From the NCBI RefSeq assembly GCF_001612615.1, contig NZ_BDAU01000008.1, forward strand, positions 1-64,000: a DNA stretch of 64,000 nucleotides, read 5' to 3'. This DNA is from Nocardia amikacinitolerans NBRC 108937 (lineage in GTDB: Bacteria > Actinomycetota > Actinomycetes > Mycobacteriales > Mycobacteriaceae). The position numbers and the translations under genes were made by a program. The notes beneath the pieces were generated by a model that had not been told where the DNA came from, searched no databases, and was given only the letters and a program-made list of their open reading frames with translations. Positions 1 through 7,800 of the stretch are shown piece after piece (position 1 is the first letter of the stretch; each line of letters begins with the position of its first letter).

Positions 1-230
1 TAAGCCGCCATTTGACTACCGTCGATTTTGCGCAAGATGGTGAGCCGGCGAGCGAGGGCGCGGGGCACCAGGGGTTGACCGGACCTCGCCGCGACGAGGT
101 TGGCCAGGGTGAACATCTCTGCGATGCGTTCGATCTCGGACAGCTGCATCACGTCTCGGTTGATCAGATCGGCGACGTAAGTATGCGCGTTCTGCCGCAG
201 TGTTCTTGCGCGTTCTGCCGCTACGATCGT
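1..230 (-). CDS. possible C-terminal part of an unrecognised protein, cut by the left edge
   Basis: One reverse-strand frame (codon right ends at positions congruent to 2 modulo 3) stays open to base 1 and reads like a real protein over its last 60 or so codons: regular Leu/Ile spacing, segments such as VADLINRDVMQLSEIERIAE and FTLANLVAARSGQPLVPRAL, and strong G/C bias at third positions. Upstream of about 230 the bias fades. A neighbouring frame (221-406) starts with a plausible MNFRTSLRHAELAEG, so a frameshift near 220-230 is possible. I recognise no family and can assign no function or start codon. It may be a 5'-disrupted remnant like its neighbours. Confidence 0.25.
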
Positions 231-577
231 GCGCTTCTTGCCGACGTTGGAAGAACTGCATTGCCGGAGCGATGTCGACCAGTCGACTGTGTGATCTGCA
301 GGTGATTCGTTGCGGTCGCCACCCCACGCGTAGTCGTCGGCAGTCCCGGACCTTCGGCCAGTTCGGCATGCCGCAGCGAAGTGCGGAAGTTCATGCGGCG
401 ACTCACATTTCGAGGGGCGGTGTCGTCGTTCTAGGCGAGACGAATTCATCGAGCGCGCAGGAGCGCTCCGGTTTTGCGGAGAACCATGGACACATTGCAC
501 AACGGTGACCGCCGGGCACTGGTGGTCGGTCTCGGGATCAGTGGGGTCGCGTCGTCTCAGGGCCGACGAGGGCCACG

Positions 578-1113
578 ATGGCGCTGAACCGGCTGGGGCT
601 CACCGCCGAGCAGGAACGCATTTATCGGCGACTGCTGCGAGAACACGGGCTCGACGAGGCGCCTACTCCGGCCGAGCGTGCGGTTCTCGCCGAGCTGCGC
701 GCATTGGGGTTGTTGCACGATGATCTGACCCCCAAGTCCCTGGCCGCAGCGGTGGAGATACTGATGCATCGACGGCTCGCCGAGGCGCAACGTCAGCTGG
801 CTGGACTGTCCGCCGCCTGGGACGCGCTGCGGGAACTGGAGGCGGAACACCGCACGGAAATATAGTCAGCCCGGTCGAATTCCTGCCCACCCCAGCCGAT
901 TCCGCGCGGCGAATCCACGAACGACCGTTGTCCGCCACGGAACTGCGGGTCTTGCAGGCGCTGACCTGCCACGACACCGACGAAACGGCCGCGCGGTCGA
1001 TGAACGTGTCGGTGCGGAAGTTCCGCGCCCATGTGGCATCGGCGATGGACCGTCTCGGCGCCAGGACCCGGTTCCAGGCCGCGCTGCTCGCCAAGGAGAA
1101 GGGCTGGCTGTGA
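578..1113 (+). pseudogene. decayed LuxR-family transcriptional regulator (TrmB-like N-terminus, LuxR C-terminus)
   Basis: Two pieces in different frames make up one regulator. Positions 578-865 encode 95 residues beginning MALNRLGLTAEQERIYR, typical of the N-terminal winged-helix part of actinobacterial LuxR-type regulators, and end in a TAG. A second frame, open from about 862, reads SPVEFLPTPADSARRIHERP and then a complete LuxR/GerE helix-turn-helix (LSATELRVLQAL to LGARTRFQAALLAKEKGWL), ending at 1113. Members of this family usually have a long middle domain between RRIHE and the HTH. Here the two are joined directly, so the gene carries a frameshift near 860 and an internal deletion. It faces the hydrolase gene tail to tail, 19 bases away. 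If translated it would give only a short N-terminal fragment. The decay reading is inference; a sequencing error could explain the frameshift but not the missing middle. Confidence 0.65.
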
Positions 1114-1132
1114 AACCGGGTGGCAGGGTGCG

Positions 1133-2008
1133 TCAGAGGGTGCGGGCGAAGTGTGCCGCGACCGTATCGATGGCGATGGTGACCTGCGGCTCCTGGTCGT
1201 AGAAGTCGAACTGACTGCCCTGGGTCCACAGGAAGTCCTTCGGCCCGGCGAGCCCGGCGTGGAACCGGCGCGCCCCCTCGGGGATCGCCGCGTCCTCGCT
1301 GTGCACGAGCACGGTCGGCTGGGTGATCCGCGCGGCGGGCGCGATCGAGTCGTGGGTGAGCCAGTCGACCCAGGACATCACGGCGAACCGGTTGGGCCAC
1401 AGCGGGATTCCGCCGCGTTCCGGATTGAGGTAGAAGTCGATCTCGTACGGCATGGCGGCCTGTTCCTCGGCGCTGCCCACCACCGGCACGTAGTCGACCT
1501 CGCCGGTCTGCTCGAACCGAGCGCGCGCGGTGCGTGCGGCTTCGATCTTCGCGGCCACCTCCTCGGGCCCGCCGTAGGCTTGCTCACACACCGCGGCGTC
1601 GTGCAGCCACGGAGCGACCAGCGCCAGCGCCTTCACGCGGGGATCGCGGGCGGCGTTGCCCGACATGTATATCGCGGCCGCGCAGATGCCGAGCGCGCCG
1701 ATGCGATCGGCGTCGACCGCGTCGTGCGCGGCGAGAAGGCCGACGGCACTGCCGATGTCGCTGATCTTGCGTTCCGGCGACTCGAAGTCGCGCGGAGAAC
1801 CGTCCGACTCACCGAAGCCGGTGAAATCGAACGACAATGCCGCGTAACCACGTTCGGCCAGCCGCTGGGCGTATCGATCGGCCATCATCTCCTTCACACT
1901 GGTCCATGTCCCCGCGACCACCACGCCGGGCACCGGTCCCTCGGTATCGGGCAGAAACAGGTTGCCGACGAGTTTCACACCGGCACTGTCGAATTCGACC
2001 TTCGTCAT
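1133..2008 (-). CDS. alpha/beta hydrolase with Cys nucleophile (dienelactone-hydrolase/YcjY-like)
   Basis: A 291-residue cytoplasmic alpha/beta-hydrolase-fold protein with no signal peptide. The start MTKVEFDSAGVKLVGNLFLP is typical of YcjY/dienelactone-hydrolase-like enzymes, followed by the fold markers GVVVAGTW (oxyanion region) and SFDFTGFGESDG. The nucleophile elbow reads GICAAA at about residues 107-112, so the nucleophile is Cys rather than Ser. The probable acid is Asp in HSEDAAIPEGA. Where relatives carry the catalytic His (GxTHxDxYD), this protein has GSQFDFYD, so the His is replaced by Gln and classical hydrolysis is uncertain. A GAGAGGA ribosome site lies 5 bases upstream of the ATG. 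It is the second gene of a leftward pair with the NTF2-like gene, 40 bases apart, which suggests co-transcription. Substrate unknown; a link to the PKS is not shown. Confidence 0.85.
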   Translation of the reverse strand: MTKVEFDSAGVKLVGNLFLPDTEGPVPGVVVAGTWTSVKEMMADRYAQRLAERGYAALSFDFTGFGESDGSPRDFESPERKISDIGSAVGLLAAHDAVDADRIGALGICAAAIYMSGNAARDPRVKALALVAPWLHDAAVCEQAYGGPEEVAAKIEAARTARARFEQTGEVDYVPVVGSAEEQAAMPYEIDFYLNPERGGIPLWPNRFAVMSWVDWLTHDSIAPAARITQPTVLVHSEDAAIPEGARRFHAGLAGPKDFLWTQGSQFDFYDQEPQVTIAIDTVAAHFARTL

Positions 2009-2048
2009 TTCGTTCCTCTCGCCGAAGCGGTCGTCGCTGTCAGTGCTT

Positions 2049-2477
2049 TCATCCGGGCAGCAGGCCGCGATTGCCGTCGCCCCACAGCGCGGTCATCACC
2101 ACGCCTCGGATCCGCCAAGTGCCGTCGGTGCGCACGAGGTCGAACCGGTAGCTGCCGCCCAGCGTCCACAACGACGCGCCGAAGGCCTCGGCTTTGCGGT
2201 GCGTCGCCTGGAACGAGGCCGTGCACACCGCGGTGTCACCGTCGATGGTGACCAGGTGGTTGGCAAGCAGATGCTGGGTCGCGGCGAACCCGCCGAGAGT
2301 CTCGCGCCAGGCGCCGACGATCTGCGCCGGGGTCAGCACCACCGGTTCGCCGCCGTTGAGGCTGGTGTAGTCCAGCGTCACCTGTTCGGCGAAGACCTGC
2401 TCGAGTGCGTCCCACTCGCGGTGATCGGTAAGCCAGACCATGCGGGTACAGGTGTCGATGACATCGAAACGATCCAT
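2049..2477 (-). CDS. SnoaL-like/NTF2-fold protein
   Basis: A 142-residue protein of the cystatin-like alpha+beta barrel (NTF2/SnoaL-like) class. Signatures are an N-terminal helix (MDRFDVIDTCTRMVWLTDHR), then WDALEQVFAEQVTLDYTSL, the central TQHLLANHLVTIDGDTAVC, and the C-terminal strand TWRIRGVVMTALWGDGN. Such small pockets serve in isomerases, cyclases, dehydratases or purely as ligand binders, so the reaction cannot be read from sequence. I chose the ATG at 2475-2477 over an upstream in-frame ATG (2633) because AAGGA lies about 8 bases before it and the extra 52 residues are proline/arginine-rich and non-conserved in character. It begins a leftward two-gene unit with the hydrolase and is divergent from the lipase gene. 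Confidence 0.85.
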   Translation of the reverse strand: MDRFDVIDTCTRMVWLTDHREWDALEQVFAEQVTLDYTSLNGGEPVVLTPAQIVGAWRETLGGFAATQHLLANHLVTIDGDTAVCTASFQATHRKAEAFGASLWTLGGSYRFDLVRTDGTWRIRGVVMTALWGDGNRGLLPG

Positions 2478-2713
2478 ACTGCGATCCTTACCGCCGAACC
2501 CCTTGCGCCGGAAGGGCAGTCGCTGCATATCCCCTGCAACAAGCTGCACAACGGGCACCGGACCGGCCGGCCGGGATCGATCAGCGCTGCCGGAACGCGG
2601 CGGAATGGGCGGTGGCCGGCTCGACACGATCATGTTTCACAGTGAGCGGGATAAACCTTGCGGCGCTAGTTTCTGTCTGCTCGCAGCGCAGCGAGCAGAT
2701 CGGAGTTCGAATC
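2478..2713. promoter_or_regulatory. divergent intergenic region between the NTF2-like/hydrolase unit and the lipase gene
   Basis: This 236-base spacer separates two genes transcribed away from each other and must hold both promoters. AAGGA (reverse strand) serves the NTF2-like gene and CGGAG at 2701-2705 serves the lipase gene. I see no convincing -35/-10 pair or operator. Confidence 0.4.
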
Positions 2714-3403
2714 ATGCACATCACAACGATCACGCGCCGCCTCGCGATGGCCGCGATCACCTCGGTCGCTACGGCTGCCGCTTCACTCGGCATCGCCGCG
2801 CCGGAAGCTGCCGCGGCGCCGCCGCGAGATCCGATCCTTTTCGTCCACGGTTGGCAGGGATCGGCGTCGAACTGGGACTACATGTGGGGCCGATTCCTGG
2901 GCGCGGGGTACTCCATAAAAGAGTTGGCACGATTCAGCTACGACAGCTCCCAGCCGAACGGGGACATCGCGCTGGAGGTGAAAGCGCAGGTCGATGCGCT
3001 GCGCGCGAAGACAGGTGCCGCCAAGGTCGACGTGGTCACCCACTCGATGGGCGGCCTCAACAGTCGCTGGTACCTGAAGAACCTGGACGGCCTGAATTTC
3101 GTCGACGACTGGGTCTCCATCGGCGGCCCCAACCATGGCACCGACGTTGCCAACGGATGCTTCGACGCCTCCTGCGTGGAGATGCGGCCCGGCTCGGCCT
3201 TCCTGGCCGAACTCAACAGCGCCGACGAAACCCCCGGTCAGGTGAACTACGGCACCTGGTGGTCGCCGTGCGACGAGATCATCAACCCCGATGAGAGCAC
3301 CATTCTCAGCGGTGCCGCCAACACCCGGACGCTGTGCCTAGGCCATCTCGGGCTGCTGTCGTCGGCGACGGTTTTCGATGGCGTGCGCAACTTCGTGAGG
3401 TAG
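2714..3403 (+). CDS. secreted lipase/esterase, class 2 lipase (EstA/LipA type)
   Basis: A 229-residue secreted serine hydrolase. The N-terminus MHITTITRRLAMAAITSV followed by an Ala-rich stretch ending near EAAAAP is a signal peptide, cleaved around residue 34-35. The mature enzyme opens with ILFVHGWQGSASNW, the HG oxyanion motif of class 2 lipases. The nucleophile elbow is THSMGG, and GGPNHGT follows as expected in this family. The likely acid and base lie in INPDESTILSGAA and CLGHLGLL. Two or more Cys residues near the C-terminus (SPCDE, TLCLGH) could form a disulfide. It probably hydrolyses acylglycerols or short-chain esters outside the cell. I chose the ATG at 2714 (CGGAG 8 bases upstream, signal peptide immediately after) over an in-frame ATG at 2612. 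It ends in a strong terminator and shows no direct link to the PKS genes. Confidence 0.9.
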   Translation: MHITTITRRLAMAAITSVATAAASLGIAAPEAAAAPPRDPILFVHGWQGSASNWDYMWGRFLGAGYSIKELARFSYDSSQPNGDIALEVKAQVDALRAKTGAAKVDVVTHSMGGLNSRWYLKNLDGLNFVDDWVSIGGPNHGTDVANGCFDASCVEMRPGSAFLAELNSADETPGQVNYGTWWSPCDEIINPDESTILSGAANTRTLCLGHLGLLSSATVFDGVRNFVR

Positions 3404-3417
3404 GCGGCTGAGCCTCT

Positions 3418-3445
3418 GCCCCGTCTCGCATCTGCGAGGCGGGGC
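3418..3445 (+). terminator. rho-independent-type hairpin after the lipase gene
   Basis: A 12-base-pair stem (3418-3429 with 3434-3445, one G-U wobble) closes a 4-base loop 15 bases after the lipase stop codon. It lacks a T-tract, as is common in high-GC actinomycetes. Confidence 0.8.
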
Positions 3446-3501
3446 CGAGTCTGGGTGCCCGGCAAGCGCGACGCCCAGCGAACGCTCGGTCGTTCCCTCA
3501 G

Positions 3502-3603
3502 CCCATCACGTTCGCCGGTGACTTCCTCGGCGACCCGTCGCTGGCGGCCGCCTCCGACGCGGGACAGCGCGGCGCGGATGCGACCCGCGGAGCTTCGGCC
3601 TAG
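3502..3603 (+). pseudogene. 3' remnant of an FAD-dependent oxidoreductase (amine-oxidase-like)
   Basis: The + frame ending in TAG at 3601-3603 reads PITFAGDFLGDPSLAAASDA followed by a short tail. This matches the C-terminal FAD-binding signature of flavin amine oxidases and related NAD(P)/FAD oxidoreductases (FAGDxxGDPSLxGAxxSGxxAA). Upstream of 3502 the same frame turns Arg-rich and the lipase terminator lies only 56 bases away, so there is no room for the other 400 or so residues. This is a leftover tail, probably from a deletion that joined it to the lipase region. The assignment rests on one motif. Confidence 0.4.
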
Positions 3604-3737
3604 CCCGTCACGGGCGGGTCGCTGTCAGTGCGGCGGATACGTACCGGAACAGCCGTCGGCCATCGTCGATGGGATCCGCTCCTCGAGGGGCCGCCGCTCA
3701 CTCCCCGGTGCGGATTCGTGCCGGGAGTCGGTTCTCC

Positions 3738-4045
3738 CGCGACCAGCGCGAGCGGATCTTTTTCCCTTCGCGCCCAAAATGATTCGATCCTGGACCGGAT
3801 CTGGGCGTTGCAAGCAGGTCCGGACCCGGCCGAGTCGATTCCCCCGCGCACGTCGGCGGCCTCCGCGTGGTGTTGCGGTGCCTTCGTGAAGAGCTCGCGT
3901 ATATGGCCGAGCCCGCGGGTGTGCGGGCGGTAGCGAGGTGCTCGGTCGGATCCGATGCCGAGGTCGCTTCGTAGCCGCGCTGCCGGTACCGTTCCGGTGC
4001 GAGTTCGACCACCGCGCCGGGGTCGAATTCCTTGGCACGCGCCAT
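3738..4045 (-). pseudogene. truncated and frameshifted TetR-family regulator
   Basis: Reading leftward from an ATG at 4043-4045, the first 50 residues are a recognisable TetR DNA-binding domain: MARAKEFDPGAVVELA, RQRGYEATSASD, EHLATARTPAGSAIYAS. Functional relatives read IYATFGSKHELF at the end of this segment. Here that motif is interrupted and reading resumes in another frame as RELFTKAPQHHAEAADVRGG (from about 3902) and IESFWARREKDPLALV, then dissolves near 3738. The ligand-binding domain of about 130 residues is missing. A palindrome 23 bases upstream is a probable former autoregulatory operator. Loss of this regulator could have removed control of a neighbouring gene; that is inference. 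Confidence 0.65.
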
Positions 4046-4068
4046 GTTTCGAGATACTAGGATGTTGC

Positions 4069-4080
4069 GACCGATCGGTC
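4069..4080. promoter_or_regulatory. probable TetR-type operator
   Basis: GACCGATCGGTC is a perfect 12-base palindrome sitting 23 bases before the start codon of the TetR remnant. ACCGATCGGT-type palindromes overlapping their own promoter are typical operators for this TetR subgroup. It appears intact although the regulator is broken. Confidence 0.55.
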
Positions 4081-4739
4081 AAATATGCGGCGCTGCGAAC
4101 CGGCAACCGCAACCGGGAGTGGGGCACCTGGGGAAGGCCTCGTTGTAGTCGCCGCGTGCGCTCGGATCGCCCGCCGCATCACTGGGGGCACGGGCGGTCA
4201 TGCTCTCGGCGTCGGTTGCCAGGTCTGCGGGTTGCCTGATTCGTTCGTGCGGCGCACGAGGACCGCGGCGGACGATGCCGACGGTCCATCGGTTCCTCGC
4301 CGATCCCGCGCCGGAGTCGACCGGCGATCTTCGACTCGATCGAGCCCGCGGCTCGTCCTCGGTCAGGGTAACCAGCGCGATGCGTCAGGACGGTTGACAA
4401 GCTCGAGATCGTGCAAATACTGTTCAGTAACCATGAATCCTGTGCTGTCGTACGAAATTCCGAGAGGGATCGTTGTGCCAATCCACATCGCCATAGCGTA
4501 GGTGCGACTGCGCACCTTGTTCGGGCACTACCCCCTCTAACGCGCGCCGCGATCCGCTGGCATCCCTCGTAGCGCTTCATTTTCAGCGTCGCTCGCTGAT
4601 CGATTGCTCTACTGAGCCCGACGGCACAGTCAGGTTTCGTCCTGACCTGCGTCGTCTCTTCTGGGCTGTCCGTGGAAGACGTTTCGCATTATTCGGGGCG
4701 ATTCGCCGACCCTCGACAATGTCGAAATCCGTTATGGCG
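4081..4739. other. no recognisable gene
   Basis: I find no convincing coding sequence, RNA gene or repeat here. Open frames on both strands are Arg/Pro/Ser-rich with irregular codon bias. A reverse frame ending in TGA near 4082 has some coding character (ERIRQPADLATDAESMTARA) but resembles no family I know and may be further gene debris. Confidence 0.5.
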
Positions 4740-4854
4740 AAATATGAGCCGTCTGCGCCGGACTGTCTCAATAAATCTTAACGCAATCTTTGGTTTAACC
4801 ACGAATCGATCGTGACGGGGGGTCACAGCGTGCGCTGAGGAAGGATGTTCAGAG
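4740..4854 (+). promoter_or_regulatory. leader and probable promoter region of the PKS genes
   Basis: Base composition drops sharply in G+C around 4765-4805 (CTCAATAAATCTTAACGCAA and following), the most AT-rich patch in the window, just before PKS1. An inverted repeat GTGAC-5-GTCAC (4812-4816 and 4822-4826) lies about 30 bases before the start codon, and GAGGAAGG (4837-4844) is the ribosome site for GTG 4855. I cannot place -35/-10 boxes with confidence. Confidence 0.35.
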
Positions 4855-7800
4855 GTGAACGGATCGGCCTTTGCCGTCGCCATCATCGGCATGTCCTGCA
4901 GAATGCCGGGAGCGGCCGATCTCGACAGTTTCTGGCAGCTGCTCAGAGCAGGGCGCGCCGCGATCGGCGCAGCTCCTTCCACGCGCGCGAACCTCACCGA
5001 GCGGGCCGGATTCATCGACACCGCAGGTCAGTTCGACGCGGATTTCTTCGGTGTCTCGCCCAACGAAGCGCGGGCGATCGATCCGCAACAGCTGCTGGCG
5101 CTGGAATTGAGCTGGGAAGCGCTCGAGGACGCGGGCCTGGCCGCCACCGCACGCGATGCCCGGCGATGTGGCGTCTACCTCGGCTGCACGGGCGGAGACT
5201 TCGCCGAAATCGTTGCCTCCCAAGGCGGTCCGGGTGTCAGCCGCCACTCGCTGTGGGGTGTCGGACGTGGCGTCATCGCCAATCGCGTCTCGAACTACTT
5301 CGGTTTCAGCGGACCGAGCATCGTCGTCGATAGCGCCCAAGCATCCTCGCTGGTCGCGGTGCATCTGGCCTGTGAGAGCCTGCGCAGCGGCGAGAGCGAG
5401 GTGGCTCTGGCCGGTGGCCTGAACCTGATTCTGTCGCCGACGAGCGGTGAACGCATCGAACAATTCGGCGCGCAGTCGGCGCTCGGCGCGTGCCACACCT
5501 TCGACGCGCGGGCCGACGGGTTCGTGCGCGGCGAGGGTGGCGGCGTGGTGGTGCTGAAACCACTGGCCAGGGCGATCGCCGACGGCGACCGGATTCACGC
5601 CGTGATCCGCGGCAGCGCGGTCAACACCGGCAACGAACGCCGAGTGCTGAGCGCGCCGAGCCGGGATGCGCAGGCGGCGGCGATCCGCTCCGCCATCAGC
5701 GCCGCCGGTGTCGCGGCGCCGTCGGTGCAGTACGTCGAATTGCACGGCACCGGAACACCCGCCGGTGATCCGGTGGAAGCCGCCGCGCTCGGCGAAACCT
5801 ACGGCGTGCACCGGGCCACGGACGCACCGCTGGCCGTCGGATCGGTCAAGACGAACATCGGGCATCTGGAAGGTGCTTCCGGTATCGCGGGCCTGATCAA
5901 GACCGTGCTCTGTCTGGCCCACCGAGAACTGGTGGCCAGCCTGAACTTCGAGACGCCGAATCCGCGAATTCCGCTCGAGCAGCTGGGTTTACGGGTCGTA
6001 ACCGGCACCGAGAGCTGGCCCGCGGACGACGTACGCCGTGCGGGTGTGTCGTCGTTCGGTATGGGCGGCTCGAATGCCCATGTGATCATGGAGGAGGCGC
6101 CCGCCGTCGGGGCCGCCGCATCAGCGGTAAGCGGCGCGCCCGGTGCGGTGCCATTGGTGGTGTCGGCCCGCACGGAGGACGGTGTGCGGGCGCAAGCGGC
6201 CCGGCTCCGCGAGTGGCTGCTCCGCCATCCTGAGCTGGATCCGGTCGATGTGGCGCATTCGCTGCTGACAACCAGAGCGCAGATGGAGTGGCGCGGCAAT
6301 GTCGTCGGACAGGATCGAGCGGAGCTGCTGGCCGGTTTGGCGGTCCTGACAGACCCGACCGCGCCCGCCGTATCGCTCGAGCCGACAACCGAGCGCGCCG
6401 AGCAGCGCCGGGTCGCGTTCGTGTTCCCGGGGCAGGGCAGCCAGTGGGAGGGCATGGCGCTCGGCCTGCTGGATGCGGGTGGGGTGTTCGCGGAGTCGAT
6501 CGCGGAATGTGAAGCGGCCCTGCGGCCGTACGTGGACTGGTCGCTGACGGCGGTGCTGCGCAGGGAAGCGGACGCGCCCCCGCTGGAGCGCGTGGACGTG
6601 GTGCAGCCGGTGCTGTTCGCGGTGATGGTCTCGCTGGCCCGGATGTGGCGGGCGGCCGGTGTGGAGCCGGACGTGGTGATCGGCCATTCCCAGGGCGAGA
6701 TCGCCGCCGCCCACATCGCCGGTGGGCTGTCGCTGCCGGACGCGGCGCGTGTGGTCGCGCTCCGGTCGCGGGCGGTCGCCGACGAGCTGGCCGGACGGGG
6801 CGGTATGGCCTCGATCGGACTCGGCGCCGACGCGGTCCGGGAACGTTTGTCGGCGTGCGGGGACCGGCTGTCGTTGGCGGCGGTGAACGGACCGGCGCAG
6901 ACCGTGATAGCCGGTGATGTTCCTGCGATGGAGGAGTTTCTCGCCGCCTGCGCCGAGGCCGGTGTGTGGGCCCGCCGGATTCCGGTGGATTACGCGTCGC
7001 ATTCGAAGGCGGTCGAGCGGCTACGCGATCGGTTGCTAGAGGAACTGAAACCGATTCGCCCGCAATCCGGTTCGGTGCCGTTCTTTTCCACGGTCTTCGC
7101 CGACCGCTTGGATACGGCGGAACTGGACGCCGACTACTGGTATCGGTCGCTGAGGGAACCGGTTCGATTCGCCGACGCTGTGACGGCGCTGATCGCGGAC
7201 GGCATCAACGCGTTCGTCGAGACGAGTCCGCATCCGGTGCTCACGATGGGCATCGGGGTAACCGCCGAGGCGGCCGGTGCGGCCGAGGGCGTCTCCGTTG
7301 TCGGGTCGTTGCGGCGCGGTGCGGGCGGGCCGGAACGGTTCGCGGCGTCCTTGGCGCAGGCGTATTGCGCTGGCGTGCAGGTGGATCCGGCGGTGTTGGT
7401 CGAAGGCGGCGCGCGGGTCGACCTGCCGCCGTACGCGTTCCAGCGTCGCGACTTCTGGTCCGGTGTGCCGGTCGCTTCCGGTGGTTCGACCGGTGTGACC
7501 GACGTCGATGCGGCAACCGAGGAACGCGTTTCCGAGGGGCGACCATCCGAGCGCGATGAGCAGTGGGACGACGGCCCGCTCGCTCGCACACTGGCGGCGG
7601 CACCCGAATATCAGCGCGACACAGTAGTTCTCGACATCGTTCGCGAGCATGCCGCCGCGGTGCTCGGCCACGAGTCGGCCCGGTCGATCGACCCCGACCT
7701 GCCGTTCACCGAGTTCGGCTTCGACTCCGTCAGCGGAGTGGAGCTGCGGAACCGGTTGATTCGGGCCACCGGTGTGCCGCTGCCGAAGACGCTCGTCTTC

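Noticed and set aside
1031..2251. Forward open frame of 406 codons over the hydrolase gene
   Set aside because: No family resemblance, and it lies antisense to a clear alpha/beta hydrolase with a good ribosome site.
4085..4501. Small forward and reverse open frames upstream of PKS1
   Set aside because: Arg/Ser/Pro-rich, poor codon bias, no convincing ribosome site and no known family.
4812..4827. CRP/FNR-type binding site before PKS1
   Set aside because: The half-sites GTGA and TCAC are separated by 7 bases instead of the required 6.
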